64,000 bases of DNA, taken from assembly GCF_020740795.1 (NCBI RefSeq), contig NC_067304.1, positions 6,438,056 through 6,502,055 on the forward strand, read 5' to 3'. The DNA comes from Apus apus (Eukaryota; Chordata; Aves; Apodiformes; Apodidae). The translations under genes were made by a program, and so were the position numbers. The notes under the pieces were generated by a model, which was not told where the DNA came from, made no database searches, and was given only the letters and a program-made list of their open reading frames with translations. The first letter of the stretch is position 1, and every line of letters begins with the position of its first letter. Below are positions 15,001 through 63,848 of this stretch, one piece after another.

Positions 15001-17370
15001 ATTCTGTGCCTTGGAGGATTTGGCAGGGATTTGTAAAATCAGTCTCATAAATGTAGCTGTTTTTATAGTTCTTCAATATTTATTTGATGTCCAGTTCATG
15101 ACATGTTGCAGAGGAAAATGGTAAGCAGGGCAGCTTGAGAGCACAGAGCAGGTTGGGTTCACCAGCAAAAACCAGCCCCTAATCTGAATCTCTCCTGAAT
15201 CTATCTCTGTAGGACACCTGCATGCAGGAGGGTAATGATTTTCATGTTTCCTAAATACCTTTATGTGATGTGATTAAAAAGCATGGTGAAATGAAGCAAA
15301 TAGATAGCAATCTCCTCCAAGCTTTCAGAGCTGGGATGTGCTTGGCAGCGCTGTGTACAGAAGCTCATCTTAAAGGCAGAATGGTGCTAAGGACTTCTCT
15401 CAATTGTCCTTTGCCTGAAAGTTTTGATAATTTATCAAATACTCTTTTTTCCGCTTTGTTACAGCATGTTTTCTCCAGATGCTGGAATAACTTCCAGAGC
15501 TGCATAATAAGACTGGTTTGGATTTTCTGTGCACAGATGCTGTGCAAGACCTCACCTCTGCCCCTCTCCTCTCACTGTTCACTCCACTTGTTCCTGAGCC
15601 TCTTGCTCATCCGTGTACACTCATCACCTAAACCTGGGCTGGCTCTGTTGTTCCCGTGGTCCAGTTCAGTTTTATCTGCACTCATCAGATTCTCATCCTC
15701 AGGACTTTCCCTTCCCTCACCAAACAACTTTCCCGATTCTCTTGCTGCTGGTAACAGTGTTGGTAACTTCAGAAAGGTTTGGTTCTTGATGTCCGTTGGT
15801 CTGCTCTCAGCTCAAATCTCTACAAATGACCCTGGCTTGAGGGAGGTGAGAAGTCTGTCAATACGGCCAGAACAGAATAGAATATATTTTTGCTCTTTTT
15901 TTCATCCCCACCTATAATCTAAAGGTTTTTAAAATTTTGTCTTTGTGAACTACATCATTTGCATTTCACATCTAAAAATAAGCTGCTAATGTATTTGACT
16001 CTTCTCCCGCATTTATTCTGGGAAATCAAGTTTCATTCTTTACCTTGTCTGTTCTGTTCATTGTCAGGGGAAAATCAGAGTCTTGTGACAGATTTCTGTT
16101 TTCAGACAAGTGTTGCTACCCAGCAGTGATACAGCAGATCAAGATGCCCTTACAGTGTCTGAGCCAGAGACCTGCCCACTGTGACCCTTTGGAGAATCTC
16201 TGCTAAATTAGTCAATGGTTGGCCTTTCCTGATGTCTGATCTGGCAATCAAAAGACCTGATTAATTTAGACTTTGGGAGCAGAGTAGTGTGGACCTACTG
16301 CTGTTTGAGTCTCATTAAAAAGCAAACGAGCAGAAGCCTACATGTCACATTCCTGAGATGATTATCTGCTTGGGTCTTTTGAACATCCTGGCAGCGGCTG
16401 AACTCCAAAGCAGCTGGTAATGCCGATGGTGAATAGGTCCTTATTGAGCACTGTGGACTGAACACTGCCATTTTCTTTCTCCTTGTCTCTTGAAAGGTAT
16501 TGCTTCACCTGTCGGAGAGCTTGACTCCTTTTTGAAAAAGCAGCAGTTACCTAGTGAGTGAGCAGAGGTTACCCTGACTGGAGGTCAGCCCATAACGGTA
16601 CCAGGATCCCGCTCCCACATAGGTTGCTGGCCCAGACCTGCTCATCATCTCAACTTCCTTATGGGCCTGAATATTCCTAGGGAGCTCTTCTCTGTAGTGG
16701 GCAGGGCCCAGCTTTAGGTTCTTGGATCCATTAGTGGGAAGAGAGCCCAGGGGTGCTAAGCGGGAGTGTGTCTGCAGAGCCCAGGGTGGCTGTGGCTCTG
16801 GGCACGATCGGCTCCATATTCTGAGAATTTGGTGATTCTCTTGCATCTTCAGGTCTGTAACTTGTGTGAAAGGGTTGTATATGAGCAGTTGCTGAGGAAT
16901 ATCATAAAGTTAATGAGTTGCACACAAATTATAACTTTGGTTTCCTAGTATCTGCTTTGTGTAGCTGAACATGTCTTGAAATGGCTTTTGCTTAGTCACG
17001 TCAAGAGCCCTTCATCTTACTTTATGTATCGATGGCCTAGTTTTAATTAAACGGTAACTGGTTTTCACTTGACCAACCCAGGTAACCCCTGGTTTAGCTG
17101 CTTTAGAGCAAAGCCATTTAGCTGTTTTATGAGCCAGTGTTTCACGTGGATTTTTTGTATTCCAGGTGGCCTTTTGCAGCCAGGGCTTTTGTAACACACG
17201 GCACAGCGGGAGCGCTGGATGGTGTGGAACTGTGTTTGCATTTATGAAATTCTGCATTTACATTATGAAATGCTGATTGTTTCTCCTCGTCTTTGTTCCC
17301 GTTGTGAAAACAAAATCGTGTAGCAGTGTCTAATTGGCCCCTTTTCATTCCGTAACGCACCCAAAGCCCT
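1..17370 (+). other. MAGI3: MAGI3 intron 1 (left part), no gene seen
   Basis: Exon 2 starts in phase 1 and no exon 1 (PDZ0) is visible here, so this is inferred to be intron 1. The sequence is AT-rich with short poly-A or A-rich tracts (for example 5446-5485 and 10492-10523) and a moderately GC-rich patch at about 9360-10030. Open frames here, including one of 215 codons at 15270-15917, have no domain, splice context or codon bias I can support. Confidence 0.7.
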
Positions 17371-17665
17371 CTGGACCGCGGTCGGCGCGGCCGAGGGGCT
17401 GGGAAGCGGGGCAGTGCTGGGTGGAATTCGGGGTGCAGTGCTGGGTGGAATTCGGGGTGCAGTGCTAGGGGGAATTCGGGGTGCAGTGCTAGGGGGAATT
17501 CGGGGTGCAGTGCCAGGTCCCCAGCCCTGCGGAGCCCGGCCCGGCGCCGGGAGGTGGCGGCAAACCGCTGCGGGACCGGCCGCGCCGGGCGGGGCGGAGC
17601 GAGGCTGCGCAGCCCCGGGGGGGCGGTGGGGGTTTTGCACCCTCTAACGCACCCGGGTCGGCGGG
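17371..17665. promoter_or_regulatory. orphan CpG-rich island in MAGI3 intron 1
   Basis: About 300 bp with dense CpG, GC boxes (gggcggggc near 17589) and G-runs (17618-17633), set inside AT-rich intron. It contains a 24-bp minisatellite. It could be an alternative promoter for MAGI3 or for an unannotated transcript on either strand; no exon with a supported reading frame adjoins it. Confidence 0.6.
17411..17517. repeat. 24-bp tandem repeat, about 4.4 copies
   Basis: Unit gcagtgctgggtggaattcg plus gggt, repeated at 17411, 17435, 17459 and 17483, with a partial fifth copy from 17507. Copies 1 and 2 are identical, and copies 3 and 4 share the variant gctaggggg. Each unit carries an EcoRI-type gaattc. 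Confidence 0.95.
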
Positions 17666-46307
<28,642 letters not shown>

Positions 46308-48740
46308 CTGACACTTTTTTTTAGAACATGTTTTAATCAAGTTTCTAATAATGGTCATTTAAAAGCATTCTTTTCATGAAGTTGTCATTTTTTTCCAGGA
46401 ACTAGTTAAGAGGGCGGAAAGTACTTGATTAATTCTTAAATTATCTAAGCTGCATGAAGGACCTTTTGGATTTTGCTTAATTGAGACTCTGCCATGAGCT
46501 GCTGTCCCCTCGTCCCTGGGCAGGTGGTTCTGCTGCTCAACATTGTGCTGCTGTGGCTTCTCAGACAGTGTTGTGAGTTTCTGAACAAATTATTTAATGC
46601 CTCTATTGCCAATGTGATCATGACTCACCTCCTGTTCTTGTGCCAAGTCATCTACTGTATCCAGTCAATCTAACCCTCCTCATATGTATTCCAGTCACAG
46701 AAAAGACAAGGTTTGGTTTGAAAAGGGTGTTTTCTCAGGAGCGTGGTGTGTGTTTGCAAAAGTAAAAGCACCTTCTCACTGGTGCAGTAAGAAAACGAGT
46801 GAGTTGGTTCCATCAGTTTTAGGGCAGCAAATGAGCCATTGATGCTGTTCAATTGATGGTTTTCCTTAAATTTTTATACCTAATGCAAAATCATGTAGAT
46901 AAAAAATACATTTGACATAATATTTTGTAATTTTGCTTTTTATGAACACAGCAAAATTCCTTTATTGATTCATAAGGATGTAACAGCTGTTGGCAACATC
47001 CATCTGAAAAGAGAGAATTCTGGGCTCTGTTAAATGAGGCAATTCCCCTGGTCTTTGTCTCACCCTTAGTGGTTCTTTGCACACAACAGCAACGAGAGCA
47101 TGTTTATTTTCAGGCTCGTGATGCTGTATGCTGAAATCCCATCTTCAGTTATTTAATGCTAGTTGGGAATCAGGTTTTTCTCCTCTGTGGAGGAAACAAC
47201 TGGACCTTTAGGACTGAACCAGTTGCTACTGCAGCTTCTGCAGGGAAGTTCATGCCTGTGTGTACTGAATCTCCCACGTGCTACTTGGAATGTGTGTATT
47301 CTCAGAGTTCTAAGGAGGATATTGTACAGGGTACATGAGACTTAATATCTGTGGTTTGGGCTAGAATATGTGTTTTAACAAGAGGAATGTTATGACCTGA
47401 ATCTGTTCCCACACCAGTCCTACAGCTGTAAGAGCAACAGACTGCATAAATTGAGGGCTTTTATTTTATTCTAGTGATGATTTCCTGCCCTGTCAGGTTT
47501 TTAAAGATGGCAAAAACATGGTAAAATGATCCCATTGGTCCAGTTTGCAGGGGAAGGAAGTGCAAAAGATAAAGCTTTACTTTTAATCATGATAAAATTC
47601 AAACTAATACTTTGCTATTTGAAAGCGAATGACTGAATATCTCATTTCGGCTTTGAAACATGTAATGTTTTTAAAGCTTAACGAAGGACATGAATCAGTC
47701 CTGAGCTGAATTCTTTAGCAGTACAGATGACTACTCAAAGAGCTTTTTAAACAAAGACTTTGAAAATTAAATAGGCTTTAAAGCTGTTTCAAACTGTGCT
47801 CTGCTGCTTGACATTGGATGATCCATTGAGATTTGCTGTGTAGCATAATATGTCCAGATGCTCCCTGTGTGGAGCAGGACTGTGAAGATGTTTAATACTT
47901 TGAAGTAGCCAATGTAGATATTACCCGTGTATTCTTAACAAGATGATGTTTTATGTTGAGTTGTATGCACTTGCCCTATCCACTGCCTACAGTAACCAAT
48001 TCAGACATTAAATACAAAGATGAATTAGTACCACTGACATTTCCCTGTCATCAACTACCCCTCTATTTTTCTATATGATAATGTGACCTGATTTAGTGTC
48101 TTACCTGTGTGTGATTTCTCCTTCCATAGGACTTGTATCTGTACTTGCTGTATCAGATGACTTAGCAATGTGGCCTTGGAATGCTAAGCAATGTATGGAT
48201 GTACTGGGTGTAAATGTTTATATATTGTACAGCACCTTTATACATACTTCTGGGGTTCTGACTAGAGAGAGACTGTAAATCGCTCATTATTTTTTATATA
48301 GATATTAAAAAGAAACTCCAGTTCATGGCCTGTTGGTTCTGCACTGTATAAAATAGATTCTTTGTTGACTTTCAGTGGTGTGATACTTTACTTTAAATAC
48401 GTGGCCCAGGTTTTACTCATAGACATAATACTCTTCTGGAAAACAACACATGCAATTTATTATTGGAAGTTCCCTTGACTCCCCTGAAAAAATCAAGTCA
48501 TGTAGAATCAGTTGTTAATGTTGAAATACTTGTACTCTAGGTTTATTTGTACATTTGATATATAAAATTGTCATCTCCTTGTACATCTTACAACTTTTCC
48601 TCATACAGAAAATACCTGTAAACAATTTACTACCAACAATTCTTACTCCACCTTACCCTGTATGTGACAGCAGGAAGCTATGGGAAGTTCTTCAGGTTAC
48701 TTTTTTCATTAGTTAATAAACAGGCAATAGTAGTCAGTTA
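46308..48740 (+). other. MAGI3: MAGI3 3'UTR (end uncertain)
   Basis: AT-rich sequence without a gene follows the stop codon. Candidate poly(A) signals are ATTAAA at 47766-47771, 48007-48012 and 48304-48309, and the first AATAAA at 48715-48720. The stretch near 48200-48260 (tttatatattgtacagcacc) has the look of a conserved distal 3'UTR element. The exact end cannot be set from sequence alone. Confidence 0.6.
48715..48720 (+). promoter_or_regulatory. MAGI3: candidate distal MAGI3 poly(A) signal AATAAA
   Basis: First perfect AATAAA on the plus strand downstream of the MAGI3 stop codon, within agttaataaacagg. Confidence 0.5.
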
Positions 48741-48818
48741 AGGAAAGTATAAGTTTTAGAAGTGTCTAAAACATCTTGTTTCTTTCCTGTGCCCTTTCTA
48801 AACACTCCTCTCTCTCAG

Positions 48819-48974
48819 GTGAGGAAGCCTTTGCCCCCTCTCTCCCTCAGGAGCCCCTGTGAGCACAACTGCAGCAGCTCCCAGAGCTGGGAGCAAAGCT
48901 CATCAGAGACACCAGGAAGGTCCCAGATAGATCAGGTGTCCCAGGAAACAAACAGCAACATGTCCTATGGTTGA
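48819..48974 (+). other. unexplained open block A with acceptor-like start
   Basis: A branch-point-like ctaaac and a long pyrimidine tract (cactcctctctctcag) precede an open frame reading VRKPLPPLSLRSPCEHNCSS and on to NMSYG before TGA. A possible donor g|gttgat at 48970 would join in frame to block B. I do not recognise the peptide, and chance cannot be excluded. Confidence 0.25.
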
Positions 48975-49043
48975 TCAGTGCTTCACTTGGAGTTGGTGGT
49001 GCAAGGTTGTTCTCCTGTCACTAATCTTTTCACAAAATGATCA

Positions 49044-49049
49044 TTTATT
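49044..49049 (-). promoter_or_regulatory. PHTF1: candidate PHTF1 poly(A) signal AATAAA
   Basis: AATAAA on the minus strand, with no closer canonical signal seen between it and the stop codon. Confidence 0.55.
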
Positions 49050-49054
49050 TGCAG

Positions 49055-49476
49055 AAGACCCAACAGAAGCCAATCGGCGTGGCTCTGTTATTGCTTCACT
49101 GCCAAAGTGGAGGCAGAATTCCTCTTGTGCAGACCAGGTTCCACTGCACCTGCAGCAGGTGGGGATGAAGAGGCAGCACCTCAAACACACCAAGGTTTTA
49201 AGGAAAGAAACACTCCAGGACATCCAGAGCTCTCTGCAGAGGATGCTAACTGAAACTTGTCACCTGTACAGGGCTCAGGTGCTACAGCCAAAGGCACCTG
49301 TACAATCGTGGGTCTCCCTCCAGTCACAGCTCTCAGGGCTCCTGGTGTCCACCTGCAACTCTCAGGGCTTGGTGCCAGCTGGAGTTTGTCCCCATGAGCT
49401 ACCATGGGTGACTTCACTGATCAGACCAGTTTATGCTGGATGTTGTAGAACAGTAAAGCAGAGGGAGAACTTTTGA
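49055..49476 (+). other. unexplained open block B, antisense to PHTF1 3'UTR
   Basis: After tcatttatttgcag an open frame of about 140 codons runs to TGA: EDPTEANRRGSVIASLPKWR, then a hydrophilic stretch HLKHTKVLRKETLQDIQSSL that could form a helix. It is in frame with block A if that donor is used. It overlaps the inferred PHTF1 3'UTR on the other strand. No family recognised. Confidence 0.25.
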
Positions 49477-49604
49477 TGCACACACCAAGCATCTGTTTCC
49501 CAAATGGTAATGACAGATTTCCATACCTGGAGGGCACCTCTGCTCTTTGTCCAAGCTCTTGGCTTTCTCTGGTCTGTCGTGGCAGGGTCAAGTGTTTGGT
49601 CAGG

Positions 49605-58594
<8,990 letters not shown>

Positions 58595-58666
58595 GGGCGC
58601 CGGGCGGCCCCGGTACCGGCACAGGCCCCGCTCCCGGCCCAGGCCCCCGCACCGGCCCCGGGCGCT

Positions 58667-58680
58667 GTTGCCCTGGAGAC
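58667..58680. promoter_or_regulatory. imperfect RFX X-box-like site
   Basis: gttgccctggagac has a perfect GTTGCC half-site and a degenerate second half (two mismatches to RGYAAC) with a 2-bp spacer, about 75 bp upstream of the PHTF1 ATG. Confidence 0.3.
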
Positions 58681-58681
58681 C

Positions 58682-58743
58682 GGCGCGCTCGGCGCTCGGC
58701 TGCCCCGCCTGGCCCGCCCGCCCCGCCGAGCGCCGAGCGCGCC
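58682..58743. repeat. perfect 19-bp inverted repeat in the PHTF1 upstream region
   Basis: Arms 58682-58700 (ggcgcgctcggcgctcggc) and 58725-58743 are exact reverse complements with a 24-base GC-rich loop that contains ccccgcc boxes. Each arm also carries an internal ctcggcg repeat. Confidence 0.95.
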
Positions 58744-58796
58744 CCGCCCGCGCGGGAAGGAGCAGCCAGGCCGGTAAAGGACAAAATCAGACTTTG

Positions 58797-58802
58797 TTTA
58801 TT
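58797..58802 (-). promoter_or_regulatory. RSBN1: candidate distal RSBN1 poly(A) signal AATAAA
   Basis: Minus-strand AATAAA followed downstream (lower coordinates) by the PHTF1 CpG island. Other AATAAA candidates on this strand are at 60563-60558 and 61783-61778. Confidence 0.5.
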
Positions 58803-61800
58803 AAAAAAATACTTTACAGGAAAAAATTCTATGCATTCCGTTGGACTATTTTACAAAGAAATAGCTTAACAGTTTGACACTGGTGTACAGTCAGCTCCTG
58901 GCAGCCGCGTCCCCGAGCCCCCCGGCCCGGGCTCCGCCGCCCCCGGTAAAACCGCCTCGAGCAGCGGCCAGCGGCGATAAATACACTAAGGCCGCACAAA
59001 GCAAACAGTCTTCCAGGCAATTGTACACGTCCTCTGCAGGCAGAGACCTTAGATAAATTAAAACCACAGAAAAAGTCGTAGCTGCCAATCCAAGTCAAAT
59101 CAAATCACAAGAACAGCAACACAGAAATCTCTTTACATGTTGTACAGGGAAACCGGGAGCCCGCGTACGGCCCTGCCCCCGCGGCCCGGGCCCGGGATGT
59201 GCTCCGGGAGCCACAACCAGCCCTCAGCCGGCACCCCAGGGCGGAACCAGCCCCAGCACCGGGACCACCCCGGAACCAGCTGCCCCTGGGGGCAGGGGCT
59301 CTCAGCCCTGGGGAACCCCCGTGTCGGGGGGAGCTGAACCATGACATGCAGAACACTGACAGAGCCCTTTTCCCGTATGGCAAGATCTACAGCTGTGAAA
59401 AAATGTGGATTCTAAATCCCCTGAGAACACTCCACTGAGTGTCCCACCTTCCTGGAAGAGAACGTGTCAAGTATCTGCACACAGAGACTGGTCCAAAGGA
59501 GAGAGGGGACCAAAGCTAACTGGCATTTCATCTTGAGATTGCATTGTGCTAGTCCACCTCTAGCACAGCTGAGCCACTTGCCTTTACCCAATTTACATTT
59601 TTAATCAACAGCACTTCATTTAGAACAGAAGCCTGTTCTGTCTCTCAAAGCTGGTAGCTGAGCACTTGGCCAAGAGCAGTTCTCTCCAGCACAAAGCAAG
59701 AGCTCCTGGTTACCAGCTGGCAGACATGTCACAGGGCAGATCCTCAGAACAGAGAGCTGAGGATTCAGTCCTGTTCTTTATCTGTCTGGCTACTGAGAAG
59801 TATTGGAGCAACCCATGAAATGTGCCACTCTGATTATCTCATTACATGGGCTGTTTCATGAAATCTTAGAGAAATGCCAACAGCCAGGTATTTAACATGA
59901 GAGATACTCAAAAATATTTACTTGCACCTACCCAGAGATTTGTTTTTCTCAGCAAACACTGACTGGCTTGAACTTGTTACTCCATTTCTGAACAGCTATA
60001 GCTTATAAAAACTGTTATTATACATGTATTGTTCTGAAAAACATTTGCAACTTTCACATCAAGGCATTGTTCCAGTTCTGTGCAATGGAATTGAGCTTGA
60101 AACAATGGCCAGACAAGTTCAGGCATCAGCTTCATAACAATCCCTCATTCTTTACATCAGAATTGAGGTGGAGTCTGAAAGCAGTACATCTTTTTGGTTA
60201 AAATATACCAAAAGCTGATCATGTATTTAGGTAACAGATTTTTATAGTTTGCTCCCCTCTTCCTCCATCTTCCAAGCGTGCTAGAGCAGTGTCAGCAACA
60301 TTCAAGTCATGTGAAGATACGTTTCTGTATTTAAATGTGACAGTGGGTACTCAGTAAACACACGGGACAAAGAGAGCAGGACATTCCTGGTCATGTCCCT
60401 CCATCTCAAGGGCTAAGTCACAGCATCTTCCTGCTATCTCAGGCTGCAGTCAGAGATTCCACTAAAGCTACAGTTTGGAAAGCAACAGGAGCCTGTCTGG
60501 TCTTTTTCCTTTATCCACCTGAAAACACACCATTAGAATTTAGAGAGGACTTCCAAATTTATTCCCTCATCCTCTGTTTTACCTTTCACAAAAAACAGAC
60601 AAGGTGGTGTGTGGGGGCTCCCAATCTGCTCATTCTGCCTCCACAGTTCCATGTGCAGACTCACTGTAGTATCTGCAGGTTTGTCAGTTCCTGAGTGATT
60701 GCAGTGCTGGCTGCCAAGGACCGGCCCCTCATCGAGGTACCTCTAGGGACAGGACCAGAGACAGCAGGTGTGAGGGGTGGGATGGGCACTGGAAGACTAG
60801 TGGACTCCAGAAAAACGAAAGAACACCCTTGGGCAACACGATATTTGAACATGAGGGATTAACTGAAACCACTATTGCCTGTGAGGAATTTTACTTTGCA
60901 CAACCCTTAAAGCTATGAAATTCCTCTCAACTTAAAAAGTGGAAATAACCCACCAGAGAACAGACGGCTCAGCTATGAACCAGCCTGGGTCATCTAGAAT
61001 TTCTGCTAAGATTAAATTACACCCCTGCATGAATCACATTACTTTTCATCATAAAAGCTTTCCATTCTAACACCTTATTTACACAGATTACTAAACAAGT
61101 CACTACCACTTCAATCTGTAAATTAGTTTTAAATTGAAATATTTCCTAGTCCTCAATTTGTACCGAAGACAACACATACATACACATAAGGAGTAATACA
61201 GGTTCTAACTAATCACTGCAGTATCTTCTGATGATTATTTTTCTATCTGTTTAAAATAGTGACCTCTACACTGAGGTGCTAATATGTATATAAAAGCCTA
61301 CACAAACAATATTGCACAAAGTAAGATTTATAATAGAGTAACATATTTTAGAGACCCTTATAAAGAGAATAGTAATAATTGATATTAAAAAGATGCATCC
61401 AGAACTAACACAGCATCTTTGCTTTTGTCTAGTCTAACATAGTGTTTCAAATCTTTCCTACCCCAGTGAGGATTAGAACAAATAACTTTATCTGGAGACA
61501 CCTTAAGTTGCACCAAAACCCAAATTGTACTCTAAATGTGGGAAGGGGGAAGGGAGAAAGGGACTTTTCCTTCCGATGACTGGAAAGGGCAATAATAAAC
61601 AGGATGAGTGAAAGTCAAATACAGATTACACGTCAACATCCAGAAATATTGAAAGATTATTTAAAAAACTGTTGATAGCTGACACTCTACACACTTAGCA
61701 TGTGCCACTGATTCTTCCACAGTACCTGGGCACCCAGAAGCTACACATGGAAACAGCAGTCCAATGCCATAATACTTTTTATTGTGAAATAATAATACAG

Positions 61801-62714
61801 AACTTCCTAGAGTAAGGACAGCCTCTCTGTGTCAGTCAGATACCAACTCTGCTATATATTAAGTGCATCAGTACAAGGGAAGTGTGGTTCCATCGGACAC
61901 GTTACGACCTGATCAGAACAAGCTGCCAAGTTGGTTAGTATTTTAAAGCCTTAAAGTGCTCAAAGATAGCAGTTTCCTCCACAAGACTACCAATAGGTTC
62001 TCTAATTTTGACACTAGTATTAATCATGTTCAGAGAAGATGTATTTCAGAAGCAAAACCCTCACACCAAACAACATAAGCAGTGCTATGAGAAGTGTTAG
62101 GTCAGTAAGTCATTGCATTTCAACAGGATCAGACACTTTCTTCAGTTAATTTTACAGATCACTTTTGTAGTAACTGTAAGAAACAGATCAATTTCTATAG
62201 CTTGTATATAAACCCAGCTCGTATATAAACCAACATGTCAAAAACAGACATACCAAAAATTTCACAAATCATCAAAAGTGCTGTGCTTCCTCTTTTTTTT
62301 TTTTTAAGCAATTAAAATGAGATGGGAAAGTCACTTTGCAAGTCTAGAAAAGCATCACTTTCTGGTGAAGATCAGAGATAAAGTAAAAGTAGGGAAATAA
62401 CACTGACCAATATAGTTTAATCATTTTATGTTCCTGGAGGAATTTAATTCTGACTTTGAGGAGATATTCAATATCTCTTTACTTAAACAGAAAGAAGTGG
62501 TAGACCACTGTTACAGGTTGTACTAAGGGGTTAAAATACAACTTGAATTTTGCATAATCTGTGTAAAAAAGATATGCTTGACATTTTGGAATGTCACCTT
62601 TCTTTATAGAATTATAGGCAAGATTTCTCCAATAAAACATAAGCCAGTTATAAAACTATAACTTCACATCAAAATTTTAAAAAGCTGTTAAAAAAATGTT
62701 TGATTATATACACA
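58803..62714 (-). other. RSBN1: RSBN1 3'UTR (inferred, up to 3.9 kb)
   Basis: No coding exon is visible between the RSBN1 stop and PHTF1, and a long RSBN1 3'UTR is known in mammals. Most of it is AT-rich; 58900-59340 is GC- and CpG-rich. A short direct repeat of cgtatataaacc/tgtatataaacc lies near 62200-62235, and a T-tract at 62291-62304. Confidence 0.6.
58900..59340. other. GC/CpG-rich patch within RSBN1 3'UTR
   Basis: Two GC-rich stretches (about 58905-58975 and 59150-59340, with gcggcccgggcccggg near 59180) separated by AT-rich sequence. It may be an outer part of the PHTF1 island or a separate element. Confidence 0.6.
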
Positions 62715-63173
62715 TCACACAGAAGAGTCTGCATGATCCTGTGGATTGTGTTGCTGATCAGACTCTATTTTAAAACCTGGAAGGGGCTGGGCCACCTGCT
62801 CTGGTTGCACAAGTCCTGTTACTGAAGAAACAGAGGAGAGCACCCCTGCGGTGAGCTGCATTCCTGCACCTGGCTCTTCCGACTCTATCTTTACACTCAC
62901 ACACTGGGGTTCCCCTTCAGGCTCTGTCTTTCCAGGAACACTACTGTTCAAGCTTGAATTGCTTTCTGCACTTTGAGAAGTCTCCCCCACAGGGTGATAC
63001 TGTTTAAGTCTTATGTGCCAGGCTAAGCTGCAGACTGCTGACACTGTTTTGAACTGATGAATGACATTTCTAGGGATGAAGTAGATGTCATTGTCACACA
63101 ACTGAATTCTAGCATAGCGAATGCCTTCCCGTCTCATTTGGTTTAGTTTGGCTTCATCCACCCATTGAACACA
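62715..63173 (-). CDS. RSBN1: RSBN1 terminal coding exon
   Basis: Acceptor ccttctcccag, then 152 codons and TGA (62717-62715). The first 60 residues (to [12 protein letters not shown]) are almost invariant; the rest is a divergent, probably disordered tail with KIESEE and FKIESD motifs, the second resembling SUMO-type sites (psi-K-x-E). Confidence 0.95.
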   Translation of the reverse strand, partial: CVQWVDEAKLNQMRREGIRYARIQLCDNDIYFIPRNVIHQFKTVSAVCSLAWHIRLKQYHPVGETSQSAESNSSLNSSVPGKTEPEGEPQCVSVKIESEEPGAGMQLTAGVLSSVSSVTGLVQPEQVAQPLPGFKIESDQQHNPQDHADSSV

Positions 63174-63848
63174 CTGGGAGAAGGAAAGATGGTAAAGTTA
63201 GTGGTGTACTCGGGTTAAACAATTCAGCATCCACCTGCTTTCAATGTACTTAGTGTCTCAGTCAGAACAGTTCCATTTAACAGGTAAAACTTAAAATTTA
63301 AATGAGAATGGGTTTTTTTAAAATCAACAGCTAAGAGCATTCTACAGTTACAGCTGAAACAGCAGGCTCAGCACAAGGCTGCATGGCTTTAGCTGACAGG
63401 ACTGAGTTCAGCTGTCTTTGCAACCTGAGACAACATCAGTGTATTAGAAAAAGCAGAATCAGGCACATGTGACTTCTTAATCCACTTCTAATTGTTTCTA
63501 TAGCACATATCATGACTCACAGCATAAATTCCAGGTTGGTGGTAAGGAAAAGCAGATGGACTAGATGACTGTTGTAGGTCCCTTCCAGCTGAACTATTCT
63601 ATTCTGAAATAGCCCAAGTGAGCTCTGAACTGAGGGCCACCAAGATACACAAGGGCTGGCCATGCCATGAGCCTGGAATCTACCAGAAGGTACTTTCAAA
63701 ATGCTGAGGAAGGAGCTGTTACTAGGGGAGATTCGATACCTGTGACACTGGAGGTTCATGCAGGTCCAGCTGAAGTCTCTGTACAACATCAGTGAAATCC
63801 TCAGCATGAAAACAAACCACATCTTTGGTTATACGAGGCTGGTCACTC
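62715..63848 (-). CDS. RSBN1: RSBN1, round spermatid basic protein 1 (last two coding exons; partial)
   Basis: RSBN1 is a nuclear protein related to the JmjC H4K20me2 demethylase DPY-21 of C. elegans (established knowledge). The window has its two 3' coding exons, 63848-63740 and 63173-62715, joined in phase 0. They read [73 protein letters not shown] and then a Ser/Glu-rich tail to DHADSSV and TGA. Position beside PHTF1 and the tail elements SVKIESEE and SDQQHN identify RSBN1 rather than RSBN1L. All upstream exons lie beyond 64000. Confidence 0.95.
63555..63606 (+). mobile_element. CR1 LINE 3' tail fragment
   Basis: gatggactagatgactgttg followed by taggtcccttccagctgaac and attctattctg matches the 3' end typical of avian/reptilian CR1 elements. 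Only the last 50-odd bases remain. It sits in the last RSBN1 intron. Confidence 0.8.
63740..63848 (-). CDS. RSBN1: RSBN1 penultimate coding exon
   Basis: Acceptor atttttgtag, donor gtatcg. It encodes 36 full codons, [20 protein letters not shown] to [10 protein letters not shown], after one base shared with the previous exon. Confidence 0.94.

Larger units (their letters stand above)
49040..49604 (-). other. PHTF1: PHTF1 3'UTR (inferred)
   Basis: The nearest minus-strand AATAAA after the stop is at 49049-49044, giving a 3'UTR of about 0.56 kb. Plus-strand open block B lies within it in antisense. Confidence 0.55.

Noticed and set aside
15270-15917. A 215-codon open frame on the plus strand in MAGI3 intron 1.
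   Set aside because: Composition is Ser/Leu-rich as expected from pyrimidine-rich non-coding DNA, there is no domain pattern or splice context, and similar-length frames arise by chance in 64 kb.
17263-17640. Open frames through the 24-bp repeat (repeated APRIPPST or LGGIRGAV peptides).
   Set aside because: A 24-bp unit keeps any frame open in multiples of eight residues; there is no further evidence of coding.
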